In this document: positions 43,882 to 52,608 of the stretch, piece by piece
How positions within the stretch are numbered: the first letter of the stretch is position 1
Layout: each line of letters opens with the position of its first letter
Assembly: GCA_030631415.1 (NCBI GenBank)
Contig: DAOVLE010000004.1
Location: forward strand, 1-52,608
Source: JAAEQG01 sp023133475
GTDB lineage: Bacteria > Planctomycetota > Phycisphaerae > UBA1845
DNA length: 52,608 nucleotides
Direction of reading: 5' to 3'
Translations under genes and position numbers: made by a program
The notes under the pieces: model-generated
Databases searched by the model: none
Told to the model about the DNA's origin: nothing
The model's input: the letters and a program-made list of their open reading frames with translations, nothing else

Positions 43882-45093
43882 TTAACCGACGCGTCCGTAG
43901 CTTTCTGCCAGCTTCTGACTGAGAAGCTCGCGGATGTGCTGGAGGAACAACTCCGGCCCATCCCTACGCAAGTACTCCTTTACCTTTATAGTGGGGTCCG
44001 AACCGGCGACTTCGGGACCCATCAGTTGAGTGCGAAGCTCGGAAGCAATCGACTCGATGGCACTATCGCACCCAAGCATAGCCGCCTGTGTCCAGGAGTA
44101 TAGGAACCGCAACCGCATCTTCAACAACCCCACCGGTCTGCCTTCTTGCGGCGCGATGGCCTGTTGGGCTGTCTTTCGTACGTCGTCGCGCCGGGCGTAA
44201 ACCTCCCACGGGACCTTTACCGAAGGATGATGCCGGGTGTACTTAGCCAGAAAAACCCGCATCCCCTTGTCAAAGTCATCCGCAAACCGCACCAACTCGA
44301 TGCAGGTGTCCACCATGCGTTCAGCCGCCTGCACCGTCGGTTGAATATGCCCTTCCGACAACGGAGGCCTGGCAGAAGCCAACCGCTGCCAAAGCTGAGA
44401 CAGCAGTTGGTCGGGCCCTTCCGACACCGCTCCAGTGCTAACCCGAACATCCTCGTGCAGGCGCTCGATTTTGGCATCCTTATCCGCGCGGAGTTGGTCC
44501 GCCTCAGCCCGCAGTTGTGTGATCTCTTCCAGGAGCCCGCGGTTCTCTTGTTCCGCCGCGTTGATCCGGTCCTGACCCGAGGCGTCCCGCTCCGCCCGCT
44601 GGAGCCGCAAGGTCATCTCCTCGTTATCGACTTGTGCCCGATGAAGTTCCGCGTTGCGGGCGACTAATTCCACCTCGGTCTGCTCGTGCTCCTTGCGCAA
44701 CGCCTCCATACGTTCCCGCTGGTCGTCGACGATTCGCTGGAGTTCCTTGGAGCGCTTTTGCTCGGAGACCAGCAAAGTCTCCTGATGCGCCAGGTCGGCT
44801 TTAAGAGCCGCCAGCGTATCGTTCAAAACCGCTTTTTCTTCCTGGAGTGTATGGTTTTTCTTTACCAGCGTTTCGATGCGGTCAGGCGATCCGGCCCCGG
44901 AAACCTCGCCGCTACGGGCGCGATTCGCCAGCTCCTCCAACAGAGACGCCAGCAGACGGTAGCGCTGAGGTTCATCCGCCCTGGAGAACACCTCGCGCAA
45001 GGGCTCGAAAAGAGCCGCCCCATCTTCATCGCGAGTTTCTTCTCCAGCGATTTCCCCCTCGCCACCACTCATGACTTGCCGCGAACTATCCAT
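43882..45093 (-). CDS. Coiled-coil protein at the head of the T6SS cluster
   Basis: A 403-residue protein that I cannot assign to a family. Residues ~75-225 are a continuous charged coiled coil (LVKKNHTLQEEKAVLNDTL, QRIVDDQRERMEALRKEHEQ, LRAEADQLRADKDAKIERL). A helical C-terminal domain follows, with AERMVDTCIELVRFADDFDKGMRVFLAKYTRHH and LRRDGPELFLQHIRELLSQKLAESYG. The first 60 residues include PQRYRLLASLLEELANRAR. There is no signal peptide or membrane segment. It is the first gene of the minus-strand block, divergent from the giant pseudokinase with 221 bases between. It may scaffold or position the apparatus. Confidence 0.72.
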   Translation of the reverse strand: MDSSRQVMSGGEGEIAGEETRDEDGAALFEPLREVFSRADEPQRYRLLASLLEELANRARSGEVSGAGSPDRIETLVKKNHTLQEEKAVLNDTLAALKADLAHQETLLVSEQKRSKELQRIVDDQRERMEALRKEHEQTEVELVARNAELHRAQVDNEEMTLRLQRAERDASGQDRINAAEQENRGLLEEITQLRAEADQLRADKDAKIERLHEDVRVSTGAVSEGPDQLLSQLWQRLASARPPLSEGHIQPTVQAAERMVDTCIELVRFADDFDKGMRVFLAKYTRHHPSVKVPWEVYARRDDVRKTAQQAIAPQEGRPVGLLKMRLRFLYSWTQAAMLGCDSAIESIASELRTQLMGPEVAGSDPTIKVKEYLRRDGPELFLQHIRELLSQKLAESYGRVG

Positions 45094-45314
45094 AGGGATT
45101 CCCTTCGCCGACGGTGTCCCCGTTTTTCTCGCGACATTAAAGTACTATCGCATACCCACCGACACGCCGACGGTTATAATGTATCAAGCGCGTGTTTCCC
45201 CTTCGACGGTGCGCTTGGCGAAATCACCCTTGCCCCACCCGCTCGGAAAGATTATACCAGTGGGAAGCAGTGTCGCAAGGTGCCGCAGTAGAACGCGCTT
45301 AGAGTTCAACGCGT
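45094..45314. promoter_or_regulatory. Divergent intergenic region of the T6SS cluster and the pseudokinase gene
   Basis: No gene seen. It must carry promoters for both directions. A weak plus-strand candidate is TTGCCC (45230-45235) with TATACC (45253-45258), 17-base spacer. TATAAT at 45175-45180 lacks a matching -35. No clear minus-strand promoter was found; TTTAAT (complement of 45136-45141) has no good -35. Confidence 0.3.
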
Positions 45315-48300
45315 ATGCCATCAGTATATCGACGCACCATTCTGAAACATCCCGGGCTCAGTGAGAGTAAATCCACACAACTCGCCGAGCGGCTGACCGC
45401 CGCCATCGAGCGGCAACAGAATCTTTCGGCAAAGTCGGCACACATCCTCCAGCTCACCGGCGAGCTTCAGGAAAACGAGGTGGCCTTCTTTGTGGGGCAC
45501 GAACCCGCTGAACCTTTCCCCGTGGAGGGATTGTTCGACCCCAGCGTTGCCCCCAGCACTGAAAAAGAGCTTCTTGACCTCACCGCCGCCCTGTTTGACG
45601 CGCTGCGGGTGGCCCATGGTGGAGCCCAACAACGACCCGGGGTCCACGGCGGGCTTTGCCCGGGTGTTCTTCTCCAGTCACCTGACGGCATCACAAAGAT
45701 CAGCGACTTCGGCGTGGCTCCGGCGATCTGCTCGGTCTTGGGCATCGAGAAGTATTTGAACCTGGCTATTGGGCCTGAAACCGGTGAACCGGCGGATGCT
45801 TGCGGAACTGGTGTCTGGAGCGTGCTCGATCCCGGCGACTTCGAGCACGACAATCGCATCTGCGGCTTCGTGGACCCTGAGCAATACGGCACCGGGCAAT
45901 TGGACAGCTTCGAGCCGGGCTCAGACATAATCGCCGCCGCGTTCATTGTGCACCTTATGGCTGAACATCGCCATCCGTATCTGTTTTCCGATCCGGATGC
46001 CCACCGCCTGGCGGAGATGTCGGAGTTTATGGCAATGGGCCGCTACAACGGCGCCCGCCGCAAGGAACTCCGCGAGTCGTCGGATGCGGGCGTAAGGCAG
46101 TGGTGCGAGTTGATGGACAAGCTGCTGGCTCGGGTGCCGGAAAATCGGCCTACCGCCAGGGAGGCGCTGGCTGTCCTCGAGCCGTATGTAAAACCTCTCG
46201 ACGCCGGCGAAATCCAACGGCGTCGCCTCGAAAACGCGGAAAAACTCGTCGGGCAGAAGGACTGGGCCGGGGTCCGCGCCGCGGTCAAGGGCATTGTCGG
46301 CAACGAGGAGGCCTCCGCTGACGTCGTTGATCGAGCCGGCACCCTGCTGCGTGAAGCCGATGCCAACCTTCTGCTGATCCAGGCCACCGAGCTGCTTAAG
46401 GGTGAATACTGGCTTACCGCCCGGCAGCCTTTGGATACCCTGTTGGCGTTGCCCGCGCTTCCCCCGGCAGTTGCGGAGAACGCGCGGAAGGCTTCAGGCC
46501 TCCTCAATCATAACCTTGATGTTTGGCAAGCGTTAGAGAAGGTCGAGGTGAGCCTCGGCAAGCCTCTGCCCGAGGGTCCGGCCCAGCGCCGGAAGCGGAT
46601 CGCGGAAATTATGGCACCGTTGGAGGGATTGCCTTCCGAATCCAGCCTCTTGCCATTGGTGCGTGACCGGCGGCAAACGATCCGGCAGGATGTCTCCAGC
46701 CGCCTGGAACAGGTGGAGGCGGAGCTTCAAGCTGTCATCGACGCCGAGCACGCCCAGGCCCACGAGTGGTTCACCCCTCTGCAAGCCGCTTTCGACGACC
46801 GGCAATGGGAGACGGTGGAGGGCTTGCTGGGCGAGCGCCCCACCCTGCAACATTGGCCTGCGGAGCTTCGCAAACAGGCCAACCAGATCGAGCGAAGTCT
46901 TCTCGAACACCAGGAGCAGAAGCGCCGTCAGGCAGCTATCGACGCCGACCATCGCAAAGCCGCGGAGTGGATCGCTTCCTTACGAGAAGCGGCGGAGGCG
47001 GATCAATGGGACCGTGTCGGGAAATTGCTGGAAAAGAAGCCGAAATTGACCTATTGGCCTGACGGGGTGATCGAGGAGGCTGACGAGTTTGCCGCCCGCC
47101 TCGGCGAACACCGCGCAAGAGAGGCGGATTTCAAGCAAGCCGGTCAATGGTGCGATAAGCTGCGTAAAGCTGCCGAGGCTCAGAAGTGGAGCAAGGCAGC
47201 CGACATCCTGGCCCGCCGCCCGGAGCTGAAGCACTGGCCTGAGGAGGTGTTGGACGACGAAGCCTTGTACAAGGGTGAAGTCGAACAGCGGCTGGAAGCC
47301 ATCGAGCTGGAACGTCGGCGAGCGGAGGAAGAGAAACGCCGGGTCCAGGAGTGGTTCACCCGCGCCCGCCAGGCAGCCTGGGACAAACAATGGAAAGAGG
47401 CGCTGGACATCCTGGAAAGCCCGCCCGCGGTGGAGCAGTTGCCGAGCGATATCGGCGACGACGCCGAGAAACTGAAAAAGCAATGTCTCGATGAACTCAC
47501 CGAAGAGACCCTGCGGCAACTCGATACCCGCACCCAAAAGGTGCACGCCCTGGCAGAGAAGTTCGTCCGTAATCTGGCGACACAGCAGTTGAGCCGGTTT
47601 GTCGAGCCTGGTGCCCTCGCTATCAGTGTCGAGGAGGAACAGTTTGCCTCTGATCAGCAATCGGCTGACGGTTGTGCCCAACTGGTGGTCGCGTTCCGCG
47701 AATCGGCGGGTGTTCCGCAAGGCGAGCCGATTGCCGTCACGTTCGACTTCCAACTCCGTACGGACCCACCGCGAGTATGCGACGATGACGGAAAGGTCGC
47801 CCAGGCCTTGATGTCCGGTCTGACGGCAGTGCTGCACGGGTTGCAGAAGCTGCGGAGTAAGGAACTGTTTACTCCGTTGCGTGAGGGGCTTTTCCCTCAG
47901 TCCAAGGTTAAAGTGCGGCTTGAGGCGTTGGCCGACCAGGCCACGGCGGTCATCGACCTTCCAGGCTCCGGCTCTGCCGATGGCACCGTGGAAACCGGGA
48001 TTGCCTGGGACCCCGTAAAGCTGCACTGGACGTATGCCGAACCGGGTGTCTTCGCCGGTGACGCCGCGAAGGTGGCCGCCGCTATCATACGCAAGACACT
48101 GGGTCCCAGGTTGCTGGAGGGGTCGGAAACTCTGCGAGACTATCAGCCGGTTCTGGGGTTGGAGGTTAATCCGCCACCGTCCCCGGCGCTGGAGGCATTA
48201 ACCGCCGGCCTGCAATTCGAGGCACGGTTGACGATTCGCACCGGCGGGAAAGGGGAGCGGGGTGCGCTGGTGACTTTCCCGGTGGCTTACCCTCTCGCAA

Positions 48301-51300
48301 AAGAGGCATTTTTCGAGGCGGAAGTGCAAACCGCCGAAACCGAGTTGGTGAAAGTGGTGGTGGCTACGCAGACCACCGCCAGAGAGGAACTCACTGCCGA
48401 TCTGAGAAAGCAGCTCGCCCCCGCCGCCACGAAAGTCAAACTTGCCGCTTTCCCCAAACGCATTAGCAATCCGACGGATCAAGTGACGTTTGAGTTGCGG
48501 GCCAAACGACGTGACCCGCAGACTTTGACCGCCGTGTGGGATCGCAAGGACTTCACCTACCAGCGCTCCAACGGGTGGGAAGAGTCTCTGGCTGACCTGT
48601 TGGCCCCCCCTGAGACGGTCAAAGCCGGCGCCGGCGGGCTGGCGAAGTTCGCCATCATAGGCATGTTTGTGGTGGCGGCTTTGGGCAGTGCCGGGTACTT
48701 CGTGGTCTACAAGAACAATGCCTCGGATACGCCCCCCACTCTGCCGCAACCCACTCCCGTTAAGCCCGCACAAAACGACAACCAGGCTCCCCAGCCTCAA
48801 CCGGAACCCGAGCCGCAGCAAAAACCGGAACCACAACTTGAACCGGAACCCGAGCCGCAGCGAGAACCGGAACCACAGCTTGAACCAAAACCGCAGCCCG
48901 AACCGGTGGTGGAACCCGCCTACAACCGAGCACTCGCGCGGATTCGAGCAATCCTGCTGGATACCGGTCATTTCGGAAAAGATCGCCTCGACACGCTGGT
49001 GAAGGCAGACAGCAGCCAAACGCCCGCAGTGATTCGCTACCGCATTCCGGGTCTGGCTCAGGCGGCGGGGATCGTGCAACTCGATCTCTCCGCGGATGGC
49101 AAATCCTATGATCTGCCTGCCGCCGCCGAGCAGCAGCTCGACAAGGCGTTGGCTGAATTGGAGAAGCTGTGGCAACAGGAGCCCGTCAAAGTCGCCGAGG
49201 AACTTGCCGCCGGTGCGTACAAGCTGCTCGGCGGCTTCATCGACCCGTCCAAAGCACAGGTGTCTTTGGAAGAGCCCCCGCAGTGGGATTTGTCCGGCAA
49301 GGGTGACGCCTGGGAAGCCGGGAACGTCATTGCGAAGGTGACGTTGACGCCGAAAAGTCGTCAAAAGGAAACAATTACCGCTGAATTCACGCTCGCTCTG
49401 CAACTGACAGGCGGAAAGGCAACCGCGGTGCATTCCGCCGAAGTCTTCGCGGAAAAGGTGAAGGAGCTAAGTGATTCGCTTCTGGGCAAACTTGCTGAAC
49501 ATCAGGTTCGGTCGTTGGAGCGGCAAGAGCAGGTTCTGTGGGATTATTTGCAGGAACAGGGGGTTGAAACGGGCACCGCTCGGATACGGCAATCCGCAGG
49601 TGCCGAGGGCTTGAACGAAACCGCGGGGCTTATCGTGGAATCGGAGGGGCTGGTGCCCCGCGAGTTTGGCCTGCATTGGGTTCGGGGTGAGTTGGAGTTT
49701 GGTTTCGACGCGGTGGAGGAAGGGGCAACGTGGCAGGATCGCGTGCGTGGGACAGTGGTGGCCTATCGTGCCCTCGCCGAACTTGGCAAGCCGTCGAGCC
49801 CGCAGAGCGCCTGGCTGAGGAACGGCTCACCAAACCAGGTGAAGGAAGTCGGCGAGCCTGCCGCCGGCACCTGGGTTGTGGCGGTCGCCGCCCCGTGGTC
49901 CTCCGATAAGCCGGAAGCAGCCGAACGTCACTTACTGCGTATTGCGATTCCCTGGCCTGAGCAACTTGACAAGGTCGAAGATGCCACCGACACCGTTGGG
50001 GATATTCTCAAAGGCGCCGAGCCGCCATATTGGCCGCTGGTGGTGTGGTATAACCGGCAGCAGGTTGACGGTGAACCGCTTTTCCTGGGGCACACCGCGT
50101 CTGATGACCGACCAACACAACTGAGCGTGGGCGGTGAGTTGGGCGACTACCTGAACAGCGGGCCGCATTTCGTTGTTCCCGAGCTTACCTTCAAGAGCAG
50201 CCCCGCCCCCAAGCTGATCCAAGCCCCGGAAACCGGGCCGCCCACGCTGGAGGTTCCCGCTGTGGGGCGTTGGTCGCTTGCACCTGACGCCGACGCCATG
50301 TTGGCAGGCATAGATGCACAGGCCCTGCGGAAAGCACTCGCTACGGGCGCAATACCGACCGCGGATGATCTAACCTTCACTGTAAGCCCGCCACAAAGTG
50401 AAGGTGCCGCACCAATAGTGAACGGAGTCGGCGGGGATATGGGCAAGCTCGCGTCATCTTTGGGCAAGGTTCGGGCGTTGGACGACAAGCTCAACCAGTG
50501 GGAGCAGCGCGGTGTACTTGAGGAGAGGCTTGGGAACCTGCTCGGCGAAAACGATGCGATTGATGCCGGCGACAGGGCGATGGAAATTCTCCGGCAAATC
50601 TGGCGGATCAAGGGGGCGGAGGTTCCGGGCGAGGGCGAGAGTCTTGCGGACTTCTCTCAGCGCCGGCGTCGCAAGGGGGCGGGCATCCGCTTCCCGAAGT
50701 TGGACGACACGAGGCGGGGTGATGCCTGGATATTCCCGACGGTTTTCGTCGAGTACTTCAGCGGCCCGGAGTTTTCCTATGCTGTTGTTTGGAGTATCTC
50801 CAGGACAGGTGCGGTGACTCGGGTCCATGAGGGGCCTAAAATTCGCAAGCTGACTGCCACCGCCGACCTGATGGCGGCGCGTGGCGGTGGGTTTGGTTTT
50901 CTGAAGTTGGGTGATCATCTTTTCAAGCGGATTTTTGCGGAAGACGTGCGTCAGGCGATCAAGGGCCGGGATTTCGATCAGTTGGGTTTGGTTCTGGCGT
51001 TGGACGATGTGATGTGGTGGCTGAACGGGCCTCAGACGAGTCGAGGCGGGGGGGATAACCTGGCTCGGGTGTCCGCCAACAAATCAACCAGTTACCTGAA
51101 GAAGTTGGGGGCCGCGCGTGTTCGCCCCAAGCCCAGGAACTGGAATGCGCTGCGTGATTTGCGGGTTGACAACTTGCGAGACTTCAGTTGCGACTATGTT
51201 TTCGTTCAGGCTTTGTCGAACCGCGATGCCGCCACGGACCGCCCCACTGCGGATCAGTATTGGGCAATCGAGAAACTCTACTCCGCCGGGGAAGGCGGCA

Positions 51301-51305
51301 GGTAA
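45315..51305 (+). CDS. Giant membrane-spanning pseudokinase-like protein, T6SS-linked
   Basis: 1,996 residues. Residues ~50-290 resemble a Ser/Thr kinase with no recognisable glycine loop or catalytic Lys. The catalytic loop reads HGGLCPGVLL (111-120) where HRDLKPENIL is expected, so the catalytic Asp and Asn are missing, although D131-F-G remains. A helical region with four ~65-residue repeats lies at about 480-721 (EWF...LQAAFDDRQWETVEGLLGERP pattern), then a ~350-residue cytoplasmic part. One membrane helix lies at about 1112-1132 (FAIIGMFVVAALGSAGYFVV). A Pro/Glu/Gln linker at ~1158-1200 comes from 42-nt DNA repeats (48801-48884), and ~790 extracytoplasmic residues follow. PpkA-like kinases control some T6SSs; this could be a phospho-independent relay or scaffold. 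Start ATG 45315 has no clear Shine-Dalgarno site. Confidence 0.75.
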   Translation: MPSVYRRTILKHPGLSESKSTQLAERLTAAIERQQNLSAKSAHILQLTGELQENEVAFFVGHEPAEPFPVEGLFDPSVAPSTEKELLDLTAALFDALRVAHGGAQQRPGVHGGLCPGVLLQSPDGITKISDFGVAPAICSVLGIEKYLNLAIGPETGEPADACGTGVWSVLDPGDFEHDNRICGFVDPEQYGTGQLDSFEPGSDIIAAAFIVHLMAEHRHPYLFSDPDAHRLAEMSEFMAMGRYNGARRKELRESSDAGVRQWCELMDKLLARVPENRPTAREALAVLEPYVKPLDAGEIQRRRLENAEKLVGQKDWAGVRAAVKGIVGNEEASADVVDRAGTLLREADANLLLIQATELLKGEYWLTARQPLDTLLALPALPPAVAENARKASGLLNHNLDVWQALEKVEVSLGKPLPEGPAQRRKRIAEIMAPLEGLPSESSLLPLVRDRRQTIRQDVSSRLEQVEAELQAVIDAEHAQAHEWFTPLQAAFDDRQWETVEGLLGERPTLQHWPAELRKQANQIERSLLEHQEQKRRQAAIDADHRKAAEWIASLREAAEADQWDRVGKLLEKKPKLTYWPDGVIEEADEFAARLGEHRAREADFKQAGQWCDKLRKAAEAQKWSKAADILARRPELKHWPEEVLDDEALYKGEVEQRLEAIELERRRAEEEKRRVQEWFTRARQAAWDKQWKEALDILESPPAVEQLPSDIGDDAEKLKKQCLDELTEETLRQLDTRTQKVHALAEKFVRNLATQQLSRFVEPGALAISVEEEQFASDQQSADGCAQLVVAFRESAGVPQGEPIAVTFDFQLRTDPPRVCDDDGKVAQALMSGLTAVLHGLQKLRSKELFTPLREGLFPQSKVKVRLEALADQATAVIDLPGSGSADGTVETGIAWDPVKLHWTYAEPGVFAGDAAKVAAAIIRKTLGPRLLEGSETLRDYQPVLGLEVNPPPSPALEALTAGLQFEARLTIRTGGKGERGALVTFPVAYPLAKEAFFEAEVQTAETELVKVVVATQTTAREELTADLRKQLAPAATKVKLAAFPKRISNPTDQVTFELRAKRRDPQTLTAVWDRKDFTYQRSNGWEESLADLLAPPETVKAGAGGLAKFAIIGMFVVAALGSAGYFVVYKNNASDTPPTLPQPTPVKPAQNDNQAPQPQPEPEPQQKPEPQLEPEPEPQREPEPQLEPKPQPEPVVEPAYNRALARIRAILLDTGHFGKDRLDTLVKADSSQTPAVIRYRIPGLAQAAGIVQLDLSADGKSYDLPAAAEQQLDKALAELEKLWQQEPVKVAEELAAGAYKLLGGFIDPSKAQVSLEEPPQWDLSGKGDAWEAGNVIAKVTLTPKSRQKETITAEFTLALQLTGGKATAVHSAEVFAEKVKELSDSLLGKLAEHQVRSLERQEQVLWDYLQEQGVETGTARIRQSAGAEGLNETAGLIVESEGLVPREFGLHWVRGELEFGFDAVEEGATWQDRVRGTVVAYRALAELGKPSSPQSAWLRNGSPNQVKEVGEPAAGTWVVAVAAPWSSDKPEAAERHLLRIAIPWPEQLDKVEDATDTVGDILKGAEPPYWPLVVWYNRQQVDGEPLFLGHTASDDRPTQLSVGGELGDYLNSGPHFVVPELTFKSSPAPKLIQAPETGPPTLEVPAVGRWSLAPDADAMLAGIDAQALRKALATGAIPTADDLTFTVSPPQSEGAAPIVNGVGGDMGKLASSLGKVRALDDKLNQWEQRGVLEERLGNLLGENDAIDAGDRAMEILRQIWRIKGAEVPGEGESLADFSQRRRRKGAGIRFPKLDDTRRGDAWIFPTVFVEYFSGPEFSYAVVWSISRTGAVTRVHEGPKIRKLTATADLMAARGGGFGFLKLGDHLFKRIFAEDVRQAIKGRDFDQLGLVLALDDVMWWLNGPQTSRGGGDNLARVSANKSTSYLKKLGAARVRPKPRNWNALRDLRVDNLRDFSCDYVFVQALSNRDAATDRPTADQYWAIEKLYSAGEGGR
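48801..48884 (+). repeat. 42-nt tandem repeat inside the giant gene
   Basis: Two units of 42 bases, each starting CCGGAACCCGAGCCGCAGC, encode the Pro/Glu/Gln-rich linker just after the membrane helix. Copy number may vary between strains. Confidence 0.8.
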
Positions 51306-51341
51306 GGGCCGACGTATGGGTTCCCCGCCGGGCACGAAGAA

Positions 51342-51363
51342 GGCGGGTGGAACCCGCCCTACG
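51342..51363. terminator. GTAGGG-family hairpin after the giant gene
   Basis: GGCGGGT-GGA-ACCCGCC followed by CTACG, 37 bases after the stop of the pseudokinase gene and just before the Shine-Dalgarno site of the next gene. It may limit read-through; there is no T-run. Confidence 0.4.
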
Positions 51364-51379
51364 CCTCTGGAGGTGAACT

Positions 51380-52570
51380 GTGGCGCACTCGGCGATCAAG
51401 CGGGTCACCGTTTATCCGTTGGCTATTCCCATGCGGCGGAAGGTGTCACATGCCTCCAGCGAGCGGGTGGTGGCTGATCCCGTCGTGCTGGAGTTGGAGT
51501 TGATGGACGGCACGGTCGGGTACGGCGAGACCCTGGCCCGCCCCTATGTGACCGGTGAGACGCCCGAATCGGTGATCGAATCGGTCAAAGAGGTCTTTGT
51601 GGACCGGCTGCTGGAGTTTCATCCAGCCGGGTTCTTCGACGGCGTGGAAACCATAGAGGCACTCCCCTGGCGAAACAGCAATGGCAACCTGATCGCCGCT
51701 GCCCGCGCCGCGGTCGAGTTGGCTTTGCTGGATGCCTACTCACGTCACTTTCAAGTATCGCTGGACCGGATAGCCGGGTGGGCGGACCTTGCCGGGTTCG
51801 GTGCCCCGGGCAGCACCCCGCAAATCCGCTACAGCGCCGTGCTAGCCGGTTCCACCCTGGCTGGAACGATGAAGTGGTTGCGGTTGGCGTGGTGGTATGG
51901 TCTTCGCCAGTTCAAGCTCAAGGTCGGCCTGGAGGGCGACGACCAGCGCCTTCGCGCGGTGCTGAGCTACTTGCGCAAGCCGATCGCCAAAAACCGGGCG
52001 TCGCTGCGCCTCGATGCCAACGGATGCTGGACCCCAAGCCAGGCCATCGAGCGCCTGGGAGCGTGGTCCGATCTGCCCATTGCCGGCGTCGAGCAACCGC
52101 TTGCCAAGGGAGCAGAGGACGACCTGGGGTCTCTCAAAGCCTGCGTCAGGCAGCCGTTGATGTACGACGAATCACTGGTGACTATCGAGGATGCCGATCG
52201 GCTGATCGAGCGGAAGGTGGCGGACGGCTTCAACATTCGCATCAGCAAGTGTGGCGGGTTGATCCCGTCGTTACGGCTGGCTCATCTGGCTCACAAGCAT
52301 GGGATCACGGTCCAGCTCGGCTGCATGGTGGGTGAGACCAGCATTTTGTCGGCTGCCGGGCGGCGGTTTCTGGAGCTGACCCCGAGGGTGCGTTTCGCCG
52401 AAGGGTGGTACAGCCTGTTCCTGCTAAGGTGCGACGTGATGCGTAGAGGCCTGCGTTTTGGCTACGGCGGGCGCGGGCATGCTCTGGGTCCTTATGGGTT
52501 GGGCATCGAGGTCGATCGCCAACGACTCGAAGCCTTGTGCGTCGATCGCCCGATCGTGCTGCAACTCTGA
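51380..52570 (+). CDS. Enolase-superfamily enzyme, muconate cycloisomerase / dipeptide epimerase-like
   Basis: 396 residues with the full active-site set of the MLE subgroup. The Lys-x-Lys motif is K179-L-K181 (QFKLKVG), the metal ligands are D212 (RLDANG), E238 (GVEQPL) and D263 (YDES), and the general base is K290 (ISKCGG). GCMVGE ends the barrel near 319. These enzymes abstract a proton alpha to a carboxylate using Mg2+. The reaction could be dipeptide epimerisation, cycloisomerisation or o-succinylbenzoate synthesis, and the sequence alone does not decide. The GTG start at 51380 has GGAGG 6 bases upstream. It lies downstream of the T6SS-linked gene but has no obvious role in secretion; a link to cell-wall peptide metabolism (Ala-Glu epimerase) would be speculative. 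Confidence 0.88.
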   Translation: MAHSAIKRVTVYPLAIPMRRKVSHASSERVVADPVVLELELMDGTVGYGETLARPYVTGETPESVIESVKEVFVDRLLEFHPAGFFDGVETIEALPWRNSNGNLIAAARAAVELALLDAYSRHFQVSLDRIAGWADLAGFGAPGSTPQIRYSAVLAGSTLAGTMKWLRLAWWYGLRQFKLKVGLEGDDQRLRAVLSYLRKPIAKNRASLRLDANGCWTPSQAIERLGAWSDLPIAGVEQPLAKGAEDDLGSLKACVRQPLMYDESLVTIEDADRLIERKVADGFNIRISKCGGLIPSLRLAHLAHKHGITVQLGCMVGETSILSAAGRRFLELTPRVRFAEGWYSLFLLRCDVMRRGLRFGYGGRGHALGPYGLGIEVDRQRLEALCVDRPIVLQL

Positions 52571-52608
52571 TTTGGGGCCGACGCAAAAATAACTTCTCAT
52601 TTTCGGCA

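Noticed and set aside
51380..52570. Enolase-superfamily gene as part of the T6SS
   Set aside because: It has its own ribosome site, a hairpin separates it from the giant gene, and the family is metabolic; no sequence evidence ties it to secretion.

Overview
This window comes from a GC-rich, Gram-negative-type (diderm) bacterium. It holds one nearly self-contained type VI secretion system (T6SS) locus, with unrelated genes on both sides. Intergenic palindromes, heptanucleotide repeats, a cysteine-rich Rhs protein and a giant kinase-like protein suggest a planctomycete-like or similar environmental lineage. That placement is an impression and not proven by the sequence. I saw no rRNA, tRNA, CRISPR array or phage integrase.

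Layout. 83-7264 (+) is a polymorphic-toxin island: a 1,894-residue Rhs protein with a Cys-rich N-terminus and an HNH-type C-terminal nuclease, its overlapping SUKH-type immunity gene, and an orphan Rhs tip ended by a stop codon. 7544-9238 (+) is a family 5 solute-binding protein. 9280-10122 (-) is ispH. 10463-45093 (-) is the T6SS. In transcription order it reads: coiled-coil protein, TssJ-like lipoprotein, TssK, TssL, TssM, TagF, TssA, TssB, TssC, Hcp, TssE, TssF, TssG, TssH/ClpV, VgrG, LysM-HExxH protein, unknown 298-residue protein, PAAR-effector-like protein, unknown 273-residue protein, DUF4123 adaptor, unknown 98-residue protein, and a TssB-TssC fusion. 45315-51305 (+) is a divergent 1,996-residue membrane pseudokinase. 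51380-52570 (+) is an enolase-superfamily enzyme.

How the genes work together. All thirteen core Tss components can be assigned: J/L/M membrane complex, A/E/F/G/K baseplate and cap, B/C sheath, D tube, H disassembly ATPase, I spike. The VgrG-to-fusion segment looks like a cargo module, with a spike bearing a C-terminal docking domain, a DUF4123 loading chaperone and two candidate effectors. TagF is a known post-translational repressor in T6SSs. No standard PpkA kinase, PppA phosphatase or FHA protein is visible, so the divergent pseudokinase is the obvious candidate for an unusual signalling or scaffold role.

Most intergenic gaps carry one of three repeat types: a short GC-rich hairpin, a longer 'GGCCCAT...CTAAAG' inverted element, or 7-bp tandem repeats that differ at each site. 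One long element is interrupted by a 291-bp MITE-like insertion with 17-bp terminal inverted repeats and a 6-bp flanking duplication. The best leads for undescribed biology are the fused second sheath protein, the giant pseudokinase, and the LysM-metalloprotease and PAAR cargo candidates.
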